Shown here: in pieces, positions 9,312 through 21,573 of the stretch
Position numbering within the stretch: the stretch's first letter is position 1
Layout of the letters: each line of letters begins with the position of its first letter
From: Streptomyces sp. NBC_00557
GTDB taxonomy: Bacteria > Actinomycetota > Actinomycetes > Streptomycetales > Streptomycetaceae
Direction: 5' to 3'
DNA: 64,000 bases
Assembly (NCBI RefSeq): GCF_036345995.1
Contig: NZ_CP107796.1
Coordinates: 2,294,001 to 2,358,000, forward strand
Translations under genes and position numbers: made by a program
Notes under the pieces: generated by a model
Seen by the model: only the letters and a program-made list of their open reading frames with translations
What the model was told of the DNA's origin: nothing
The model's database searches: none

Positions 9312-12300
9312 TCACGCCGGTACGCGGACGCCCGCGAGGCTCTCGAGCATGCGGCGGGTGCTGGGGCCGACCACGGCGGCCCAGTCGTCCGGGGCGGCGG
9401 CCAGCCAGCCGGTCATGCGGGCGGCGAAGCCGGGCACGTGCCGCCCCAGGTCCACCAGGCCGCGGTCGAAGCGGGCGGCGCCCTCGGGGGTGCGGACGAG
9501 CAGCAGGCCGGTCCGGTGGACGAGCCCGCGGACGTCCTCCTCCCGGTCGTCTCCGTGTGCGGTGGCGGCGGCGTGCAGAACGGCGTCCAGCACGGACGGG
9601 TCCTGTTCCCGGGCGAGCAGCAGCTCCAGCAGCTCCCGGCGCAGCGGCCGGCAGGCGGGGGTGCCGGCGGCGGCGAGGACGCCGGCGAGGGCCGCGCGGA
9701 GGTGGTCGGGGCCGTCGTCCAGTAGGCCGGTGACCAGGGGCAGCAGCACGGGCCGGACGGTGGGGCCCTCGGCGAGGCGCCGGTCGATGTGGGCGGCGAT
9801 GGGCCGGGCGAGGCCGGGGCACTGCCGTGCCGACTCCCGCAGGAGGGCTGCGACGCGGCGGGCGAGCGCCGGGGTGGTGACGTCGGTGAGGGTGTGCAGC
9901 GTCTCGTCCGGGCGTGTCTCCGCCGTCTCCGGGCGTGTCTCCGCCGTCTCCAGGTGTGCCCTTCCCTCTTGGTGTGTGTCCGTGGTGTCCGGATGGCACA
10001 GCCGGGCGCGGAAGGCCTCGAGGACCGGTTCGGGGTGGGTGGTCAGGGCGGGGGCCAGGGCGCTCGGCGGGAGATGGGGATCGCCGTCGGCGAAGTGCCG
10101 CAGGGCCGCGGCGAGGTGCCGGTCGCGGCTGTGCGGGTCGCGGACCAGCAGGGCGAGGGCGCCGCCGTGCAGGGCGCGGTCGGCGGGACGGGCGAGGAGG
10201 GTGAGGGCGGCGTAGCGCAGCAGCCGGCCGTCGGCCTCAGAGCGGACGTGCGGCGCCGCGCGCAGCCCGTGGGTCACGGCCGCGAGACGCCGGGCGGGGC
10301 GCTCGTCGTGCGCCCAGCGGTCGACGGCCCGGCAGACGGCCGCCGGCTCGTCCTCGGCGAGGGTGGCGAGCAGTTCGTCCGCGCGCCGGTGCCCGCTCGC
10401 CGCCAGAACCTCGGTGAGGTCGTCCAGTGCGCCGTGCCGGTGGGTGTGCAGCAGGGCCTGGGCTGCGGTCGCGACGGTGGCGTGCGGGGTCGCGGGCAGC
10501 GGCCGTTCGTCGTCGAACCAGCGGACCAGCGCCGGCTGTACGACGGCGGGGGCGGCGGCGAGCAGCCGGGCGACGGCGTCGAGGTAGCGCTCGCCGGGCT
10601 CCGAGGGCGCCCGGTCGGCCGGCACCAGCCGGCGCAGCAGGTCGAGCCGCTCGGTGTCGGTGACCGGCAGACCGGTCCAGAAACCGGGACCGAACTCGGC
10701 CGGCACCGGCCGCCCGGCCCGGCGCCAGGCGACGATCCGGTCCGCGAGCCGCCGCAGCACCTCGGTGTACGGCGCGGCGTCCGGGACCTGGAGCAGAGTG
10801 CGGGCGAGCAGTCGCGCGGCCCACCAGGAGCCGGGGTCACGGTCCAGTGCGTCCGTCAAGTCCCGCAGGCGGGCGGCGAGTTGCCGGTGGCCGTGCTGCC
10901 GTCCGAGGAGCAGCAGGGCCTGTACGACCGGGCCGGCGCGGTGGCGCGGCACGGGCACCGGGTGGGAGGCGCCGGCGCGGTGGACCAGGGCGTGCAGGGC
11001 CGCGTCGAGGTCGAGGTGCATGCCCTGGATCCAGTCGGCCAGTTCCTCGTGCGCGAAGCGGTAGCCCCGGCCGGCCGGGACGAGGAGGCCTTCGGCGAGG
11101 ACGGCGGACGCCCAGCCGGTGCCGCCGCCGAGCCGCGCCGGGGCGGGCCCCCAGGGAAACACCGCCTCGAACGACGCCCGGTCCAGCTCGCCCTGCCCCG
11201 GGCCGAGGCTCCGCCGGGCGGCCTCGTGCACCTGCCCGGCCACCCGTGCGGCGAGCAGGCGTACGGCCGTCCCGCGCAGCCCGCCCTCGGCGGCGAGCCG
11301 GACCGCGATCCGCAGGCACATCAGGTCCAGGTGAGCGGCGAACACGTCATGCCGGTCGAGGGGCACGGCACCGGCCTGGACGTCCGGCGCGGCGGCCCGC
11401 ACCTCGGACAGCAGCCGCAGGGTGAGCGGGTGCCGGGCGTCACGCTCGGCGAGAAGTCCGTCGGGCAGCCCATAACGGGCACGGGCCCGCCTGGCCTCGT
11501 CATCGGTCAGATCGGAAAGGCGCAGGCAGGGCGGGAAGGGGGCGGAGGGGGGTGAGTCGGCGGTGGGGGTGAGGTTGGTCGCGGGGGTGGCGTTGGTGTT
11601 GCCGGTTGGGGTGGCGATGCCTGGCGGGGTGGCCGCGGAGGGACGGGCGGCGGCCTTGGTGCCGGGCAGGGTGACAGTGCTGGTTGTGGTGCCGGTGCCG
11701 GTTGGGGTGGTGTTGGTGCCCGGCGGGGCGGCCGCGGTGCCGGCGACGGCCGGGGGGACGGAAGCCCCGGCGGGCGCGGCGCCGGCCATGACCGCGAAGG
11801 CGGCAGCGGAGGGTGTGTCGGTGACCGGCGCGGTGGCCGTGACGGCCGGGGCGACGAAAAGCCCACCGGTCTCCGCGCCGGGCGGGGCTTCGTCGGCGGT
11901 TTCGGTGAGGACCGGGGCGACGAAGACGTCGGCGGTCTCGGAGCCGGGGGGCGCGGCGGGAGCCGTTGGGGTGTGCAGCAGGCCGGCGGGGAACTCCGCG
12001 CCCGCATGCTCCCAGTACTCCTCCCCGCAGGCCACCACCAGACGTGCGCCGGTCCGGCGGAGCCAGTCGGCCGTGGCCCGGGTCCAGTCGGGGAGGCGGT
12101 GGGCGAGGACGGGAGGCATCTCCTCGGGGCCGTCCAGGACCAGCAGGAGCGGGCGGCCGGCGCGGGCGGCGAGGTGGGCCAGGTCGTCGGGGGTGAGGTC
12201 GCCGAGGGACTCGGGGTGGGCGTGGCGGGCCGTGGCGACGATCCGGGCCGCCCGTTCCAGGGCGCGGCGGGCCGCGTCGGCCAGGGATGCGTCGGTGTCC

Positions 12301-13505
12301 TCCAGGTCGGCGCCGCGCAGCCACAGGGTGGGGGCGGGCCGCTCGCCGTGGGCCCGGCGGGCGGCGAGGTCCGCGAGTACCGTCGTACGACCGCTGCCCG
12401 GGGCGCCGACGAGCCCGAGGACGGCCCGGCCGCCGTCGGTGAAGGCAGCCAACTCCCGGACGACGTCGGGGCGTTCGACCGGTTCCACGGTGCCGGCGAG
12501 GGGCCGCTGCGGGCCGTCCTGGCCGACCGAGGTCTCGGTGAGCTGCAGGATGCCGGCCAGGTTGAGGTCGGCGCCGTAGGCGGGCACGGTCGCCGCGTTG
12601 CGGGCGAGCAGCTCGGCGAGGGGGCCGTCGACGGGCCGCAGCGGCACCGCGAACCCCGTGTCGCGCTGTGCGGAGTGCAGGGCGGTGCCGAGGACGCCGA
12701 GGACCGCGCCGGTCCGCGCGTCCAGCACCGGGCCCCCGGCCGCCCCGCCGCCCAGCCGCAGCGCGTCCTGGCCGGCCGTGCCGATGGCCAGTTCCAGCGC
12801 GTCCGGGAGGAGGTGGAAGCGGTCGGTGGCGGTGTACGTCACCTCGGTCGCGGCCAGGATCCGCGCCTCGCGCCAGCAGCCCGCGGGGAGCCGTACATAG
12901 GTTCCGGCGTCGATCCGTTCCCGCACGGTCAGCGGCAGCGGGTCGAGACCCAGGCCGTCGGTGCGGACCAGGGCCAGGTCGAGGGCGGGAAGCGGGGTCA
13001 CGGCATCGGCGGCCACCACGCAGGTGCGGTCGCCGCCCGCCGTCTGCAGCACGAGCCGGGGCAGGCCGTCGACGGTCTCGTGGCTGGTGACCAGGGTGCC
13101 CTGGTGATCGGCGAGAAACCCGACGCCTCGCGGCCGCCCGGCGAGGTCACGGATCTGGACGAGGGGCGGGTGCGGGTGGCCGGAGACGGCGCCGGGTACG
13201 GACGGGACTGCGGTGCCGGAACCTCCCGCGCCCCCTGACGCCGAGGAACCCGCCGTACCGGAGCCTCCCGCGCCCCCTGACGCCCGGGGACCCGCGGTGG
13301 GGTGCCCTTCCGTGGCCGTGCTGTCGGCTGTGCCCGTGGTGTGTTCGAAGCAGGCCGCGCCCGTGGTGTAGCCGACGGCACCGACGCCCGGGGCGCTGTG
13401 GGGGCCGGCCGTGTCCCTGGCGGCCGTACCGTCCCAGCCTGGGCCTCGGAAGCCGTCCGTCGGTGGCCGGCGAGCGCCTCCGGTGCGCGGACCCCGTCCC
13501 GCCAT
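9312..13505 (-). CDS. degenerate trypsin-like / STAND ATPase protein with helical repeats
   Basis: 1397-residue cytoplasmic-looking protein. Residues about 1-110 are Gly/Ser/Ala-rich with two copies of SASGGAGGSGTA-type repeats. About 110-310 is a trypsin-like fold with SHETV (H142) and DLALV (D176), but the nucleophile motif reads GGAAGGPV, so the expected Ser is Ala256. About 350-860 is a STAND/NACHT-like NTPase with Walker A GAPGSGRTT (Arg373 for the usual Lys) and Walker B LLLVLDGPEE, interrupted by a Thr/Pro/Ala-rich insert of about 170 residues. The remainder is helical-repeat-like. GGAGG lies 7 bases before the ATG. Function unknown; a sensor or signalling role is inference from the architecture. 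Confidence 0.85.
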   Translation of the reverse strand: MAGRGPRTGGARRPPTDGFRGPGWDGTAARDTAGPHSAPGVGAVGYTTGAACFEHTTGTADSTATEGHPTAGPRASGGAGGSGTAGSSASGGAGGSGTAVPSVPGAVSGHPHPPLVQIRDLAGRPRGVGFLADHQGTLVTSHETVDGLPRLVLQTAGGDRTCVVAADAVTPLPALDLALVRTDGLGLDPLPLTVRERIDAGTYVRLPAGCWREARILAATEVTYTATDRFHLLPDALELAIGTAGQDALRLGGGAAGGPVLDARTGAVLGVLGTALHSAQRDTGFAVPLRPVDGPLAELLARNAATVPAYGADLNLAGILQLTETSVGQDGPQRPLAGTVEPVERPDVVRELAAFTDGGRAVLGLVGAPGSGRTTVLADLAARRAHGERPAPTLWLRGADLEDTDASLADAARRALERAARIVATARHAHPESLGDLTPDDLAHLAARAGRPLLLVLDGPEEMPPVLAHRLPDWTRATADWLRRTGARLVVACGEEYWEHAGAEFPAGLLHTPTAPAAPPGSETADVFVAPVLTETADEAPPGAETGGLFVAPAVTATAPVTDTPSAAAFAVMAGAAPAGASVPPAVAGTAAAPPGTNTTPTGTGTTTSTVTLPGTKAAARPSAATPPGIATPTGNTNATPATNLTPTADSPPSAPFPPCLRLSDLTDDEARRARARYGLPDGLLAERDARHPLTLRLLSEVRAAAPDVQAGAVPLDRHDVFAAHLDLMCLRIAVRLAAEGGLRGTAVRLLAARVAGQVHEAARRSLGPGQGELDRASFEAVFPWGPAPARLGGGTGWASAVLAEGLLVPAGRGYRFAHEELADWIQGMHLDLDAALHALVHRAGASHPVPVPRHRAGPVVQALLLLGRQHGHRQLAARLRDLTDALDRDPGSWWAARLLARTLLQVPDAAPYTEVLRRLADRIVAWRRAGRPVPAEFGPGFWTGLPVTDTERLDLLRRLVPADRAPSEPGERYLDAVARLLAAAPAVVQPALVRWFDDERPLPATPHATVATAAQALLHTHRHGALDDLTEVLAASGHRRADELLATLAEDEPAAVCRAVDRWAHDERPARRLAAVTHGLRAAPHVRSEADGRLLRYAALTLLARPADRALHGGALALLVRDPHSRDRHLAAALRHFADGDPHLPPSALAPALTTHPEPVLEAFRARLCHPDTTDTHQEGRAHLETAETRPETAETRPDETLHTLTDVTTPALARRVAALLRESARQCPGLARPIAAHIDRRLAEGPTVRPVLLPLVTGLLDDGPDHLRAALAGVLAAAGTPACRPLRRELLELLLAREQDPSVLDAVLHAAATAHGDDREEDVRGLVHRTGLLLVRTPEGAARFDRGLVDLGRHVPGFAARMTGWLAAAPDDWAAVVGPSTRRMLESLAGVRVPA

Positions 13506-13765
13506 GGCCGTACCTCCCCGCTCTCGCCCGCGTGACCTCTCTTGCGACGGTAAGGCGCACGATGATCTACGGGACAGATCGCGTGACGAACGCGCCCCCT
13601 TCCGCTCCCCCGGTTCACTCCGAGCGCCTGCCCGGACGGGTGAATAGTCGGGAGCCGCTGGATAACCCTAGGGGTGGGGGAACCGAGGGGGGACCGTGGA
13701 GCGGCGGCAGGGGCACACCCCGTGGCCGGCCGCCGTTCCACGGGCAAGCGCCTTCGCTCGGGGCC

Positions 13766-14671
13766 TCAGCCGAAGACAGCCAGGCTCTTGGCCTTGCCCT
13801 TGTGCTGCTCGACGAGCGCCAGGAAGCGGCCCTCGGGGTCGAAGACGGCGACAGGACCGGCGCCCGCGTACTCGTCGGGCATCTCCAGCCGGACGCCGTT
13901 GAGCAGCAGCCGGGCGCGCCGGTCGTCGACCTGCCAGCGCGGGAACGCGGCCGCGGCGGCGTCCGCGATCGGCATCACGGTCAGCTCCTGCTGCAGCTGG
14001 TCCAGCGTCTTCGCCGTGTCGATCCTGTACGGCCCGACGCGCGTCCGGCGCAGCGCGGTGAGATGGCCGCCGACGCCGAGGCCGGCGCCGAGGTCACGGG
14101 CGAGGGCGCGGATGTAGGTGCCGGAGGAGCAGACGACGGAGACGACCAGGTCGAGCACCGGGGTGCCGTCGTCGGCGACGGCGTCCCGGACGTCGTACAC
14201 CGCGAAGGAGGAGACGGTCACCGGCCGGGCCGGGATGTCGAACTCCTCGCCCTCGCGGGCCCGCTTGTACGACCGTACGCCGTTGATCTTGATGGCGCTG
14301 ACCTTGGACGGCACCTGCATGATGTCGCCGGTCAGCTTGGCGATCCCGGCGTCGATGGCGTCCCGGGTCACCTTGGAGGCGTCGGTGGACGAGGTGATCT
14401 CGCCCTCGGCGTCGTCGGTGATGGTGTTCTGGCCCAGGCGGATGGTGCCCAGGTACTCCTTCTCGGTGAGGGCGAGGTGCCCGAGGAGTTTGGTGGCGCG
14501 CTCGACGCCGAGGACCAGCACGCCGGTCGCCATCGGGTCGAGGGTGCCGGCGTGGCCGACGCGGCGGGTCCTGGCGATCCCGCGCATCTTGGCGACCACG
14601 TCGTGCGAAGTGAAGCCCGACGGCTTGTCGACGATGACGAGGCCGTCGGGCGTGGTGTGCTTCTGGGTCAT
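13766..14671 (-). CDS. truB: tRNA pseudouridine(55) synthase TruB
   Basis: Makes pseudouridine 55 in the T-psi-C loop of tRNAs. The 301-residue protein opens with DGLVIVDKPSGFTSHDVV and carries the catalytic Asp in GHAGTLDPMATG (D45), plus the conserved CSSGTYIRALARDLG segment and a C-terminal PUA-like region. Its ATG overlaps the stop of rbfA by 4 bases, so it is coupled to it as the last gene of the rimP-nusA-infB cluster. Length is normal for actinobacteria. Confidence 0.97.
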   Translation of the reverse strand: MTQKHTTPDGLVIVDKPSGFTSHDVVAKMRGIARTRRVGHAGTLDPMATGVLVLGVERATKLLGHLALTEKEYLGTIRLGQNTITDDAEGEITSSTDASKVTRDAIDAGIAKLTGDIMQVPSKVSAIKINGVRSYKRAREGEEFDIPARPVTVSSFAVYDVRDAVADDGTPVLDLVVSVVCSSGTYIRALARDLGAGLGVGGHLTALRRTRVGPYRIDTAKTLDQLQQELTVMPIADAAAAAFPRWQVDDRRARLLLNGVRLEMPDEYAGAGPVAVFDPEGRFLALVEQHKGKAKSLAVFG

Positions 14672-15126
14672 TCCGCGGCGTCGCCGTCCGTGTCGGTCTC
14701 GTCCTCGGCCGGCTTGCGGTAGGGGTCCGCGCCGGCGGCGTACGTGGCGCCGGCGGCCGCCTCGCGGACCTTCGCGTCGGACTGCCGGGCCTTGTCGAGG
14801 AGGTCCTCGATGGTCCGGGCGGTGTCCGGCAGGGCGTCCGCGACGAAGGTCAGGGTGGGCGTGAACTTCACCCCGGCGGCGCGGCCGACCTCGGAGCGCA
14901 GGATGCCCTTGGCGCTCTCCAGTCCGGCCGCCGCGGCCTTGCGCTCCTCGTCGTCGCCGTAGACCGTGTAGAAGACGGTCGCCTCCCGCAGGTCACCCGT
15001 GACCCGGGTGTCCGTGATGGTGACGTGCGAGCCGAGCCGCGGGTCCTTGATCCCGCGCTGCAGCTTCTGGGCCACCACCTCCCGGATGAGGTCCGCCAGC
15101 CTTTTCGCCCGCGCGTTGTCGGCCAC
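14668..15126 (-). CDS. rbfA: 30S ribosome-binding factor A
   Basis: Binds the 30S subunit and assists late 16S rRNA 5'-end maturation. The 152-residue protein has the RbfA KH-like core: ARAKRLADLIREVVAQKLQR near the start, then DPRLG, and ATVFYTVYGDDEERKA. The C-terminal tail is acidic (DETDTDGDAAE), common in streptomycete RbfA. It overlaps truB by 4 bases and follows the small YlxP-like gene after about 60 bases. Confidence 0.96.
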   Translation of the reverse strand: MADNARAKRLADLIREVVAQKLQRGIKDPRLGSHVTITDTRVTGDLREATVFYTVYGDDEERKAAAAGLESAKGILRSEVGRAAGVKFTPTLTFVADALPDTARTIEDLLDKARQSDAKVREAAAGATYAAGADPYRKPAEDETDTDGDAAE

Positions 15127-15187
15127 TGGTCCGTCTCCCGTTCGTTGTTTCTTCTTGCGTTGCTGTGGTCTGGTCGGCGTCGTCGTG

Positions 15188-15481
15188 TCAGTCGTCTTCG
15201 CCGTGGAAGCGCCGTCGTACGGACAGCAGCTCGACCTCGGGGCGGCCGGCGACCAGCCGTTCGCACCGGTCCAGTACGTCGGTGAGGTGCGCCGCGTCGG
15301 CGGAGACCATGGCGAGGCCGATGATCGCTCGCCGGTGGAGGTCCATGTGGTCCACCTCCGCCGCGCTCACCGCGTACTTCCGCTGGAGTTCGGCGACGAT
15401 GGGGCGGACGACGGAGCGCTTCTCCTTCAGCGAGTGGACGTCGCCGAGGAGGAGGTCGAAGGACAGAGTCCCCACGTACAT
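15188..15481 (-). CDS. YlxP-like DUF503 protein
   Basis: 97-residue protein starting MYVGTLSFDLLLGDVHSLKE, the DUF503/YlxP signature, with the typical KEKRSVVRPIVAELQRKY helix and AEVDHMDLHRRAIIGLAMVSADAAH. Function is not settled; the family sits in the infB-rbfA cluster of most Gram-positive bacteria and is thought to help translation or ribosome assembly. I start at the ATG at 15481 because the family begins there, although the frame is open to 15574. The Shine-Dalgarno match is poor. Confidence 0.9.
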   Translation of the reverse strand: MYVGTLSFDLLLGDVHSLKEKRSVVRPIVAELQRKYAVSAAEVDHMDLHRRAIIGLAMVSADAAHLTDVLDRCERLVAGRPEVELLSVRRRFHGEDD

Positions 15482-15622
15482 GGTGTGTGCCGGGTTAACC
15501 CGCCGGTACGGGATCGATGGCCTGGAGCCACGGTACCGCTTGGCCGACAGTGGCTCGACCGGGTTTCCCGGCACCGTCCGCTGCCGCTCCGTCCGGGTCC
15601 GGGGCGGAGCCCCGGGAACGGC

Positions 15623-15660
15623 AAGCTGGCCGGCAGGACCGAGATCCCGCCGGCCAGCTT
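15623..15660. terminator. terminator hairpin after infB
   Basis: Perfect 12-base stem: AAGCTGGCCGGC at 15623-15634 pairs with GCCGGCCAGCTT at 15649-15660 around a 14-base loop. It sits about 17 bases beyond the infB stop on the leftward strand, so it would end or attenuate the infB transcript before ylxP-rbfA-truB. Confidence 0.8.
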
Positions 15661-15676
15661 CAGGCGCCGTCGGCCG

Positions 15677-18709
<3,033 letters not shown>

Positions 18710-18854
18710 TTCGCTCCTTTGAGGTCCGGGTTGAAGCCGGACCGTCGCTAGTTCATGGGCGTACTCATCGCGTACTCATCGAGTGCTCATCGCAATCTCG
18801 ACCTGCTTTCGACTCGCGAGGTACCAGGCCGCACGGGGTTCCGTGCGGCACGTC

Positions 18855-19151
18855 TTACGGTGTTGCCTGCTCGGCAACTGTTGTCTGCTCGACGTATCGG
18901 CGCAACGCCTTTGTGTCGAGCGGCCCCGGGGCGCGCAGTGCCCGCGGGAACGCCCGGCGGCGTACCGCCTGGTCGAGACAGACCAGGGCGGGGTGTACGT
19001 ACGCACCCCGGCCGGGCAGCGTACCGCGAGGATCGGGGACGCATGCGTCCTCGATCTTCACGATCCGCAGGAGATCGTTCTTGGCCGCCCGCTCCCGGCA
19101 CCCCACACAGGTGCGCTCAGGGCATGCTCGGGCGTGCGTCCGGCCAGACAC
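18855..19151 (-). CDS. ylxR: YlxR (DUF448) RNA-binding protein
   Basis: 98-residue basic protein with the YlxR signature RTCVGCRERAAKNDLLRIV and GRGAYVHPALVCLDQAVRRRAF. The fold binds RNA; a regulatory role in the nusA-infB region has been proposed for the family. The GTG at 19151 is preceded by GGGGAGG about 11 bases upstream. It sits between nusA and infB in the conserved order. The C-terminal 25 residues are less conserved in type. Confidence 0.92.
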   Translation of the reverse strand: MSGRTHARACPERTCVGCRERAAKNDLLRIVKIEDACVPDPRGTLPGRGAYVHPALVCLDQAVRRRAFPRALRAPGPLDTKALRRYVEQTTVAEQATP

Positions 19152-19279
19152 AGTTAAGTCTACCTCCCCGCACCGACCTCACCCCTTTGGGGCAAAGATC
19201 GAACGGCTGTTGTCGTAAACCTAGCGACCTGCGGCTGGGATCTATTCCCGGAGCCGCACGGTCACCGGGCGTCACTCGG

Positions 19280-20269
19280 TCACTCGGCGGCGGCCGGCTC
19301 GGTGTCGGGCCGGATGTCGATCCGCCAGCCGGTGAGCCGCGCGGCGAGGCGGGCGTTCTGTCCTTCCTTGCCGATGGCCAGCGACAGCTGGTAGTCCGGC
19401 ACGGTCACCCGGGCGGAGCGCGTGGCCAGGTCGACGACCTCCACCTTGCTCACCCGAGCGGGTGACAGGGCGTTGGCCACCATCTCGGCCGGGTCGTCCG
19501 ACCAGTCGACGATGTCGATCTTCTCGCCGTTCAGCTCGCCCATCACGTTGCGCACCCGTCCGCCCATCGGGCCGATGCAGGCGCCCTTGGCGTTCAGGCC
19601 CGAGCGGGTGGACCGGACGGCGATCTTGGTGCGGTGACCGGCCTCACGGGCGATCGCGGCGATCTCCACCGAGCCGTCGGCGATCTCGGGCACCTCCAGG
19701 GCGAAGAGCTTCTTCACCAGGTTCGGGTGCGTACGGGAGAGGGTCACGGAGGGGCCGCGGACGCCCTTGGCCACCCGGACGACGTAACTGCGCAGGCGCA
19801 TGCCGTGCGGGTAGGTCTCGCCCGGCACCTGCTCCTGCACCGGCAGGATGGCCTCCAGCTTGCCGATGTCGACCAGCACGTTCTTCGGGTCGCGGCCCTG
19901 CTGGACCACGCCCGTGACGATGTCGCCCTCGCGGCCGGCGTACTCGCCGAGCGTCGCGTCGTCCTCGGCGTCGCGCAGCCGCTGCAGGATCACCTGCTTG
20001 GCCGTGGTGGCGGCGATCCGCCCGAAGCCGGACGGGGTGTCGTCGAACTCGCGGGGCTCCTGCCCCTCCTCGAGGTCCTCGGGGTCCTCCTTCGCCCACA
20101 CGGTCACATGCCCGGTCTCCCGGTTGAGCTCCACGCGCGCGTGTCGGCGGCTTCCCTCGGTGCGGTGGTAGGCGATGAGGAGGGCCGACTCGATCGCCTC
20201 GACCAGCAGGTCGAAGGAGATCTCCTTCTCCCGAACCAAGCCCCGCAGGGCACTCATGTCGATGTCCAC
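19280..20269 (-). CDS. nusA: transcription termination/antitermination factor NusA
   Basis: Binds RNA polymerase and modulates pausing, termination and antitermination. The 329-residue protein has the NusA N-terminal domain, an S1 domain ([27 protein letters not shown]) and two KH domains ([43 protein letters not shown]). It lacks the C-terminal acidic repeats of proteobacteria, as expected in actinobacteria. The GTG start at 20269 lies 2 bases after the rimP stop; an ATG four codons in is the alternative. Confidence 0.97.
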   Translation of the reverse strand: MDIDMSALRGLVREKEISFDLLVEAIESALLIAYHRTEGSRRHARVELNRETGHVTVWAKEDPEDLEEGQEPREFDDTPSGFGRIAATTAKQVILQRLRDAEDDATLGEYAGREGDIVTGVVQQGRDPKNVLVDIGKLEAILPVQEQVPGETYPHGMRLRSYVVRVAKGVRGPSVTLSRTHPNLVKKLFALEVPEIADGSVEIAAIAREAGHRTKIAVRSTRSGLNAKGACIGPMGGRVRNVMGELNGEKIDIVDWSDDPAEMVANALSPARVSKVEVVDLATRSARVTVPDYQLSLAIGKEGQNARLAARLTGWRIDIRPDTEPAAAE

Positions 20270-20271
20270 GG

Positions 20272-20784
20272 CTACGCCTCCTCCTCTTCCTTCATGTCCT
20301 TCTTGCTGTCCTTGCGGTTGAACTCGACCTGCACGCGCGCCTTGGCGATCTCCGGGAAGCCGAGTCTGCGGGTGGTGGCCTTGCGGCCCTTCACTCCGGG
20401 GACCTCGACCTCCAGACCGTCCTCGTCGACCTTCAGGATCCGGGCGAGAAGCTCGCCGCCCTCGGTCAGCTGGAACTTCACGAGCCGGTCGGTGGCGCGC
20501 ACGAAGTGCCGGTGCTCGGTGAGGAGGCGCTCCGCGCCGGGGGTTCCGACCTCCAGGTCGTACGCCGCGTCACCCATCGCGTTGGTCTCGTCGAGCTTCG
20601 CCGAGAGCGCACGGCTCACATCGGCGATGGCGTCCAGGTCGGCTCCGGTGTCGGAGTCGACGACCACGCGCAGCACCCGCTTGCGTCCGACGGAGTCCAC
20701 GGCGATCTCTTCGAGATCCAGTCCCTGGGAGATGACGAGCGGTTCGAGCAGCTCTCGCAGCCTCTCGCTCTGGGTGGTGCTCAT
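20272..20784 (-). CDS. rimP: ribosome maturation factor RimP
   Basis: Needed for 30S maturation. The 170-residue protein opens [26 protein letters not shown] and has the RimP features [31 protein letters not shown] and [17 protein letters not shown]. The C-terminus is a charged Lys/Glu tail. The reading frame is open for a further 1.7 kb upstream, but that is antisense to three rightward genes and is rejected; the ATG at 20784 is the family start. First gene of the leftward nusA-infB cluster. Confidence 0.96.
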   Translation of the reverse strand: MSTTQSERLRELLEPLVISQGLDLEEIAVDSVGRKRVLRVVVDSDTGADLDAIADVSRALSAKLDETNAMGDAAYDLEVGTPGAERLLTEHRHFVRATDRLVKFQLTEGGELLARILKVDEDGLEVEVPGVKGRKATTRRLGFPEIAKARVQVEFNRKDSKKDMKEEEEA

Positions 20785-21063
20785 CCGGGTGACTCCTCGG
20801 CCGCGTGTGCTGTTGTGGGATGGGTCGCGTGTCTGGTCAAAGCGTATCCGGTCGCGAGGAGTGTCGCCGTCCACCTGTGGACAACCGGGGTGATCACTGG
20901 GGAAACGCGGGCCTGCAGGGACGATTCGCCTGCCCGTGCGGGACGGCCGGTGCCGGTGAGTGGCGCAGGACGGGCGCGCGGGTACCGTGATCACGGACGT
21001 GCCGACCATCTGTGCGGCCTTCCCCCAGGTTTTCCCTCCGTACGAGCCCCGAGGACGTCTGCA

Positions 21064-21573
21064 GTGCCGTACCCCCCGCCGCCGCGCATCCCCCCGGGGC
21101 CGCGCAGAAGATCCCTGCTCGCCTCGGCCGCCGGCGCAGCCCTGCTGGCGGGCTGCACGGCCGATCCGGACTCCGGCGGCGGCGCGGCTTCCTCGGCGGC
21201 GCAGCGGGCACGCGCGCGTGCGGCGGGTGACAGCCAGGCGCTGCTGGCGCGGTACGACGCCGTCCTCGCCGCGCATCCGGGGCTCGCCCGGCGGCTGAGC
21301 CCGCTGCGGGCCGAGGTCGCGGCCCACGTCCGGGCGTTCCGGGAGGGCGCGCCGCCCTCGCCGGCGGCGTCCTCGGCCTCCCCGTCGCCCGTTGCTGAGG
21401 TGCCGGCCGCCGAGAAGGACGCGCTCGCGGGCCTCGCCGCCGCCGAGCGCACCCTCGCCGACCGGCGCGCCAAGGCCCTGCTGGACGTGCCCGGCGAGCT
21501 GGCACGGCTGCTGGCGTCGGTGGCGGCGGCCGGGGCCACGCACGCGTACCTGCTGACCGAGGGGGCGAAGTGA
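21064..21573 (+). CDS. Tat-type lipoprotein, probably ferritin-like
   Basis: 169 residues from the GTG at 21064, which has GAGG 9 bases upstream. The N-terminus has a twin-arginine stretch (GPRRRSLLASAAG) leading to a lipobox LLAGC, so export by Tat and lipidation are predicted. The mature part is helical and Ala-rich with HVRAF and THAYLL motifs, resembling a degenerate four-helix ferritin-like fold split by a Ser/Pro linker. Its last codons overlap the next gene (GTGA), and that gene is also ferritin-like. Specific function unknown. Confidence 0.85.
   Translation: MPYPPPPRIPPGPRRRSLLASAAGAALLAGCTADPDSGGGAASSAAQRARARAAGDSQALLARYDAVLAAHPGLARRLSPLRAEVAAHVRAFREGAPPSPAASSASPSPVAEVPAAEKDALAGLAAAERTLADRRAKALLDVPGELARLLASVAAAGATHAYLLTEGAK

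Noticed and set aside
9789..11555. 588-codon plus-strand frame opposite the STAND protein
   Set aside because: Antisense to the helical-repeat part and low complexity; the reverse gene has a good start and motifs.
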